Made by a program: the position numbers and the translations under genes
Shown here: piece after piece, positions 61,187-64,000 of the stretch
Position numbering within the stretch: the first letter of the stretch is position 1
Layout of the letters: the number at the start of each line of letters is the position of its first letter
Notes under the pieces: generated by a model
Told to the model about the DNA's origin: nothing
Seen by the model: only the letters and a program-made list of their open reading frames with translations
The model's database searches: none
Origin: Actinocatenispora thailandica
Lineage (GTDB): Bacteria; Actinomycetota; Actinomycetes; Mycobacteriales; Micromonosporaceae
Assembly: GCF_016865425.1 (NCBI RefSeq)
Contig: NZ_AP023355.1
Coordinates: 124,001-188,000, forward strand
Length of the DNA stretch: 64,000 nt
Direction: 5' to 3'

Positions 61187-61410
61187 TGCACTACGAAGGC
61201 ACCGCCTACCCCACCGAGCTGGCCTTCGCGGCGTGGCGTAAGAGCGCCCGCAGCGGGGGCGGGAACAACTGCGTCGAAGTCGCGTTCGTCCCGTCGGGTG
61301 TTGGGGTGCGCGATTCCAAGAATCGACTGGGTACGGCATTCGTATTTGGCACCGCGGCCTGGGGCGAGTTCCTCGACGGCATTCGCGGTGGCCGTTTCGA
61401 TCTGAACTGA
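61186..61410 (+). CDS. DUF397 partner protein
   Basis: 74 residues from the ATG at 61186 (TGATG overlap with the regulator stop; GAAGGAG 5 bases upstream). The DUF397 core AFAAWRKSARSGGGNNCVEVAFV, then GVGVRDSKNR and WGEFLDGIRGGRF, is complete. Such partners act with, or as antagonists of, the adjacent Scr1-type regulator. An intrinsic terminator follows. Confidence 0.93.
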   Translation: MHYEGTAYPTELAFAAWRKSARSGGGNNCVEVAFVPSGVGVRDSKNRLGTAFVFGTAAWGEFLDGIRGGRFDLN

Positions 61411-61433
61411 AATATCCTCGCAGCACGTCGACG

Positions 61434-61478
61434 AAACCGGGTGGCGACCCGTCCGACAGTGTCCGCCACCCGGTTTTT
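61434..61478 (+). terminator. Intrinsic terminator after the DUF397 gene
   Basis: Perfect 13-base arms (61434-61446 and 61464-61476, AAACCGGGTGGCG) with a 17-base loop, the right arm running into a five-T tract (61474-61478). This is the clearest rho-independent terminator in the window. Confidence 0.9.
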
Positions 61479-61748
61479 CGTCGGAGTACCGACGGCACGT
61501 CGCCGGTACCACGGCCGGCCGGCTATCCTGTCCGGGAACACCCCCGGGTGCGCGGCCGGTACGCCGTGCCGGCTCCGGCGCGGCGATCACCCAGCGTTAC
61601 GGCAGTCACTCCAGATGGTGTGACGCCTGTCGGTGCACCTCCGCCCGCTGCGGCGATCACCCGCTCACCCGGATAAGGTTTGGTGTTCACTACCTGCGCC
61701 GGGCCGCCGCACGTCGGCCGGCGACGATCGCAAGCAAGGGGATGACGT

Positions 61749-61850
61749 ATGGGCTCCGTCGTCAAGAAGCGGCGCAAGCGGATGGCGAAGAAGAAGCACC
61801 GCAAGCTGCTGCGCAAGACCCGCATTCAGCGGCGCCGTCAGGGCAAGTAG
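61749..61850 (+). CDS. Ribosomal protein bS22 (AURKAIP1/COX24-domain peptide)
   Basis: 33 residues, extremely basic. It begins [20 protein letters not shown] and continues [13 protein letters not shown], closely matching the small-subunit peptide bS22 found in mycobacterial ribosomes near the decoding centre. The ATG at 61749 has GGGG about 6 bases upstream. It is too short for most gene finders. It is followed by an epimerase-like gene, as often seen in actinomycetes. Confidence 0.93.
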   Translation: MGSVVKKRRKRMAKKKHRKLLRKTRIQRRRQGK

Positions 61851-61993
61851 GCCCAGGTCGGCTGTCGCCGACCGCATCGCCGGTGCCGCCGGACGGGTCG
61901 TGACGACGTCGTCCAACGGCAGGATTCGCGTCAGCCACTGATGGTGGTGCACCATCGGTGGTGCTGGGGCCACTGATGGTGCTGGGGGCGCGC

Positions 61994-63079
61994 ATGCACG
62001 CAGTCGCACCACGGGTCGTGCTCGTCACGGGTGTCAGCAGGTACTTCGCGGCGCAGGTCGCTGCCCGGCTCGCTGCCGACCCCCGGGTCGACCGGGTCGT
62101 CGGCGTGGATGAGACCGAACCGACCGGGGTGGCCGCGAGCCTGCTGCCCGCGGTCGACTACCGCCGAGCCGACATCAGCAGTCCGGGCATCGCCCGGCTG
62201 GTGACCGACGCCGGCGTCGACACGGTGCTTCATCTCGCGGTGGTCGCCGGACCGACCGGCGCCGGCGGCCGAGACGCGATGAAAGAGCTGAACGTCATCG
62301 GTACGTTGCAGCTGCTCTCGGCCTGCCAGCACGCGCCGACGGTCCGCCGGCTGGTGGTCCGCTCGTCCACCGCCGCGTACGGCGCGTCGCCGCGCGATCC
62401 GGCGATCTTCACCGAGCGGACCGCGTTGCGCGCGATGCCGCGCGGCGGGTACGCCAAGGACGTCGTGGAGATCGAGGGGTACGTGCGCGGTTTCCGGCGC
62501 CGTCGCCCCGACACGGCGGTGACCGTCTTGCGGTTCGCACCGTTCGTCGGTTCCCGCGCCGACACCATGCTCACCCGGTACTTCTCGCTGCCGGTGGTGC
62601 CGACCGTGCTCGGCCACGACCCGCGCATCCAGTTCGTGCACGCCGACGACGCGGTCGAGGTGGCCTGCCGGGCGGCGCGCGAGGACCATTCGGGCGACTT
62701 CAACGTGGCCGGGCCGGGCGTGCTGCTGCTGTCCCAGGCCATCCGGCGGGCCGGCCGGGTGCCGTGGCCGATGCCGGACCCGGCGATGACCGCGGTGGCG
62801 CAGTTGGCCCGCCGCTCCGGGCTGGTCGACTTCTCGCTCGACCAGCTCGACTTCCTGGTGCACGGCCGGGTGGTGGACGTGCGCCGGCTGATCGACGACT
62901 TCGGCTACCGGCCGCGCAGCACGCCGGAGGCGTTCGACGATTTCATCGCCGGGCACGGGATGGGCGCGCCGGTCGACGCCGGCGGCCTGGACGCCGCCGA
63001 GCGGCTGCTTCGCACCGGCGGCCGGGCCGTACTGTCCGGCCTGCGCTCGGTGTTGTCGGCGAAGGGAGACCGACCGTGA
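61994..63079 (+). CDS. NAD-dependent epimerase/dehydratase-like protein
   Basis: 361 residues, extended short-chain dehydrogenase fold. The ATG at 61994 has GGGGG just upstream; an ATG at 61958 is an alternative. The N-terminal VVLVTGVSRYFAAQVAARL is a modified nucleotide-binding loop (the usual GxxGxxG is degenerate), and YAKDVVEIEGYV near 155 carries the YxxxK pair with altered spacing, so catalysis is uncertain. The stop overlaps the next gene (GTGA), linking it with lysophospholipid acylation. Confidence 0.82.
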   Translation: MHAVAPRVVLVTGVSRYFAAQVAARLAADPRVDRVVGVDETEPTGVAASLLPAVDYRRADISSPGIARLVTDAGVDTVLHLAVVAGPTGAGGRDAMKELNVIGTLQLLSACQHAPTVRRLVVRSSTAAYGASPRDPAIFTERTALRAMPRGGYAKDVVEIEGYVRGFRRRRPDTAVTVLRFAPFVGSRADTMLTRYFSLPVVPTVLGHDPRIQFVHADDAVEVACRAAREDHSGDFNVAGPGVLLLSQAIRRAGRVPWPMPDPAMTAVAQLARRSGLVDFSLDQLDFLVHGRVVDVRRLIDDFGYRPRSTPEAFDDFIAGHGMGAPVDAGGLDAAERLLRTGGRAVLSGLRSVLSAKGDRP

Positions 63080-64000
63080 CCGCGGACGAGCCCACCGCGG
63101 CGAGCGAGCGTACCGCGGCCGGCCCGGACGCTGCCCCGCCGGCGCCGACCCCGACGGCTCCCGGCGGCCGCTCCGCTGCCGACGGCGGTGCTGCGCCCGG
63201 TGGCAGTGCCGCCCCCGGTGGTGCTGCGCCCGACGGCAGTGCCGCCCCCGGTGGTGCTGCGCCCGGTGGTGCTGCGCCCGACGGCGGCGCGGGCGAGCCG
63301 GACGTGTGGGAGCGACGGATCGCGGACGGGTTGGCGTTCCTGCGCCGCCGGGTCAGCGGCGACTACCCGGTGGATGACTTCGGCTTCGACCCGGAACTGA
63401 CCGAGCAGTTGCTCGCCCGGGTGCTCCGGCCGCTGTACCGGTCGTGGTTCCGGGTGGAGGTGTCCGGCCTGGAACACGTGCCGGGCGACGGTGCGGCGCT
63501 GCTGGTCGGCAACCACTCCGGGACGATCGCGATGGACAGCATGATGCTGCAGCTGGCGCTGCTGGACGACCATCCGGCACACCGGCACCTGCGGCTGCTC
63601 GGTGCCGACTTCATCTTCCGCACGCCGCTGCTTGCCGAGTTCGCCCGCAAGTCCGGTGCGACGCTGGCATGCAACCCGGACGCGGAGCGGTTGCTGTCCG
63701 ACGGCGAGATCGTCGGGGTGTTCCCGGAGGGCTTCAAGGGCATCGGCAAGCGGTTCACCGACCGGTACAAGCTGCAGCGGTTCGGCCGCGGCGGGTTCGT
63801 GGCCGCCGCGCTGCGGACGAAGACGCCGATCGTGCCGGTGTCGATCGTCGGCGCCGAGGAGATCTACCCGCTGGTGGGCGACATCAAGCCGCTGGCCCGG
63901 CTGCTGGGCATCCCGTACTTCCCGGTCACGCCGTTCTTCCCGTGGCTGGGCCCGCTGGGCGCGGTGCCGTTGCCGAGCAAGTGGCTGATCGAGTGCGGTG
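63076..64000 (+). CDS. Lysophospholipid (1-acylglycerol-3-phosphate-type) acyltransferase, truncated by the window edge
   Basis: 308 codons are visible, open to the right edge. The GTG at 63076 overlaps the epimerase stop, with GAAGGGAGA upstream. Residues ~1-75 are a low-complexity Ala/Gly/Pro-rich region with GGAAPGGSAAPGG units. The PlsC domain starts near 110: VGNHSGTIAMDS (an H-x6-D variant of the catalytic motif), LGADFIFR near 175, and VFPEGFKGIGKRF near 218. It transfers an acyl chain to a lysophospholipid at the membrane. The true C-terminus is outside the window. Confidence 0.9.
   Translation, partial: MTADEPTAASERTAAGPDAAPPAPTPTAPGGRSAADGGAAPGGSAAPGGAAPDGSAAPGGAAPGGAAPDGGAGEPDVWERRIADGLAFLRRRVSGDYPVDDFGFDPELTEQLLARVLRPLYRSWFRVEVSGLEHVPGDGAALLVGNHSGTIAMDSMMLQLALLDDHPAHRHLRLLGADFIFRTPLLAEFARKSGATLACNPDAERLLSDGEIVGVFPEGFKGIGKRFTDRYKLQRFGRGGFVAAALRTKTPIVPVSIVGAEEIYPLVGDIKPLARLLGIPYFPVTPFFPWLGPLGAVPLPSKWLIECG

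Noticed and set aside
61925-61992. Imperfect inverted repeat (CACTGATGGTGGTGCACCATCGGTG) before the epimerase-like gene
   Set aside because: Short, mismatched and partly a direct repeat of ACTGATGGTG; too weak to call an operator or terminator.
63185-63295. GC repeats at the start of the acyltransferase gene as a regulatory repeat
   Set aside because: They are in-frame codons for Gly/Ala/Pro units of the protein's N-terminus and have no separate signal.

Overview
The window comes from the chromosome of a very GC-rich actinomycete. Supporting signs are frequent GTG starts, many 4-base ATGA/GTGA gene overlaps, an Scr1-type regulator paired with a DUF397 protein, a 33-residue bS22-type ribosomal peptide, DUF2342 and DUF3180 proteins, and a PBP4-type D,D-carboxypeptidase next to tilS. 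A member of the Micromonosporaceae or a close relative fits best, but the species cannot be named from this window.

Layout. 0-10.6 kb: a frameshifted FUSC transporter gene, a proline/glutamine-rich membrane protein, a Sua5-like protein, then the conserved block tilS, DUF2342 metalloprotease, dacB and (divergent) ppa. 10.6-15.9 kb: a membrane protein, an acyl-CoA ligase, an MFS exporter, a MarR-GNAT fusion regulator coupled to a microprotein, and a tRNA-Thr(CGT). 16.1-23.1 kb: an operon encoding a sugar-type ABC importer (lipoprotein and two permeases), a glycerophosphodiester phosphodiesterase, a HAD phosphatase and a secreted propeller-like protein, with a divergent SorC-type regulator. It looks like a glycerophosphodiester or teichoic-acid-fragment scavenging locus. 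23.2-29.4 kb: a papain-fold-like hypothetical protein, an SGNH lipoprotein, DUF1737 and PSP1 proteins, a small WXG100/YbaB cassette, a GlxA-type regulator and a second copy of the microprotein. 29.4-33.2 kb: hpt, ftsH, folE.

33.3-48.5 kb is the main accessory region. It holds a second WXG/YbaB-like cassette with duplicated-domain proteins of unknown function, two GNAT acetyltransferases, and a compact type IV secretion-like operon (VirB2-like, PrgI-like, Pro-rich plus VirB4-like ATPase, VirB6-like, VirB8-like, lytic transglycosylase/M23 peptidase). An AT-richer control region, a ribbon-helix-helix-like protein and a tandem repeat array follow. 48.9-52.2 kb resumes the folate genes (folP, folB, DUF3180) without folK, then a permease-like protein. 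52.3-56.3 kb: a quaternary-amine (OpuC-type) ABC transporter. 56.5-64 kb: a repeat-containing membrane protein, an orphan nuoD, proline dehydrogenase, the Scr1/DUF397 pair, bS22, an epimerase-like protein and a truncated lysophospholipid acyltransferase.

Two large-scale points stand out. In many actinobacteria the order is ppa-dacB-DUF2342-tilS-hpt-ftsH-folE-folP-folB-folK. Here tilS faces away from hpt, and one inversion of about 25 kb (from about 3.85 to 29.4 kb) would restore the order. The folate cluster is also split by about 15.6 kb of secretion-type genes and has lost folK locally. Apparent single-base frameshifts occur in the FUSC gene and at the junction between the Pro-rich segment and the VirB4-like ATPase. 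Either could be real or a sequencing error.
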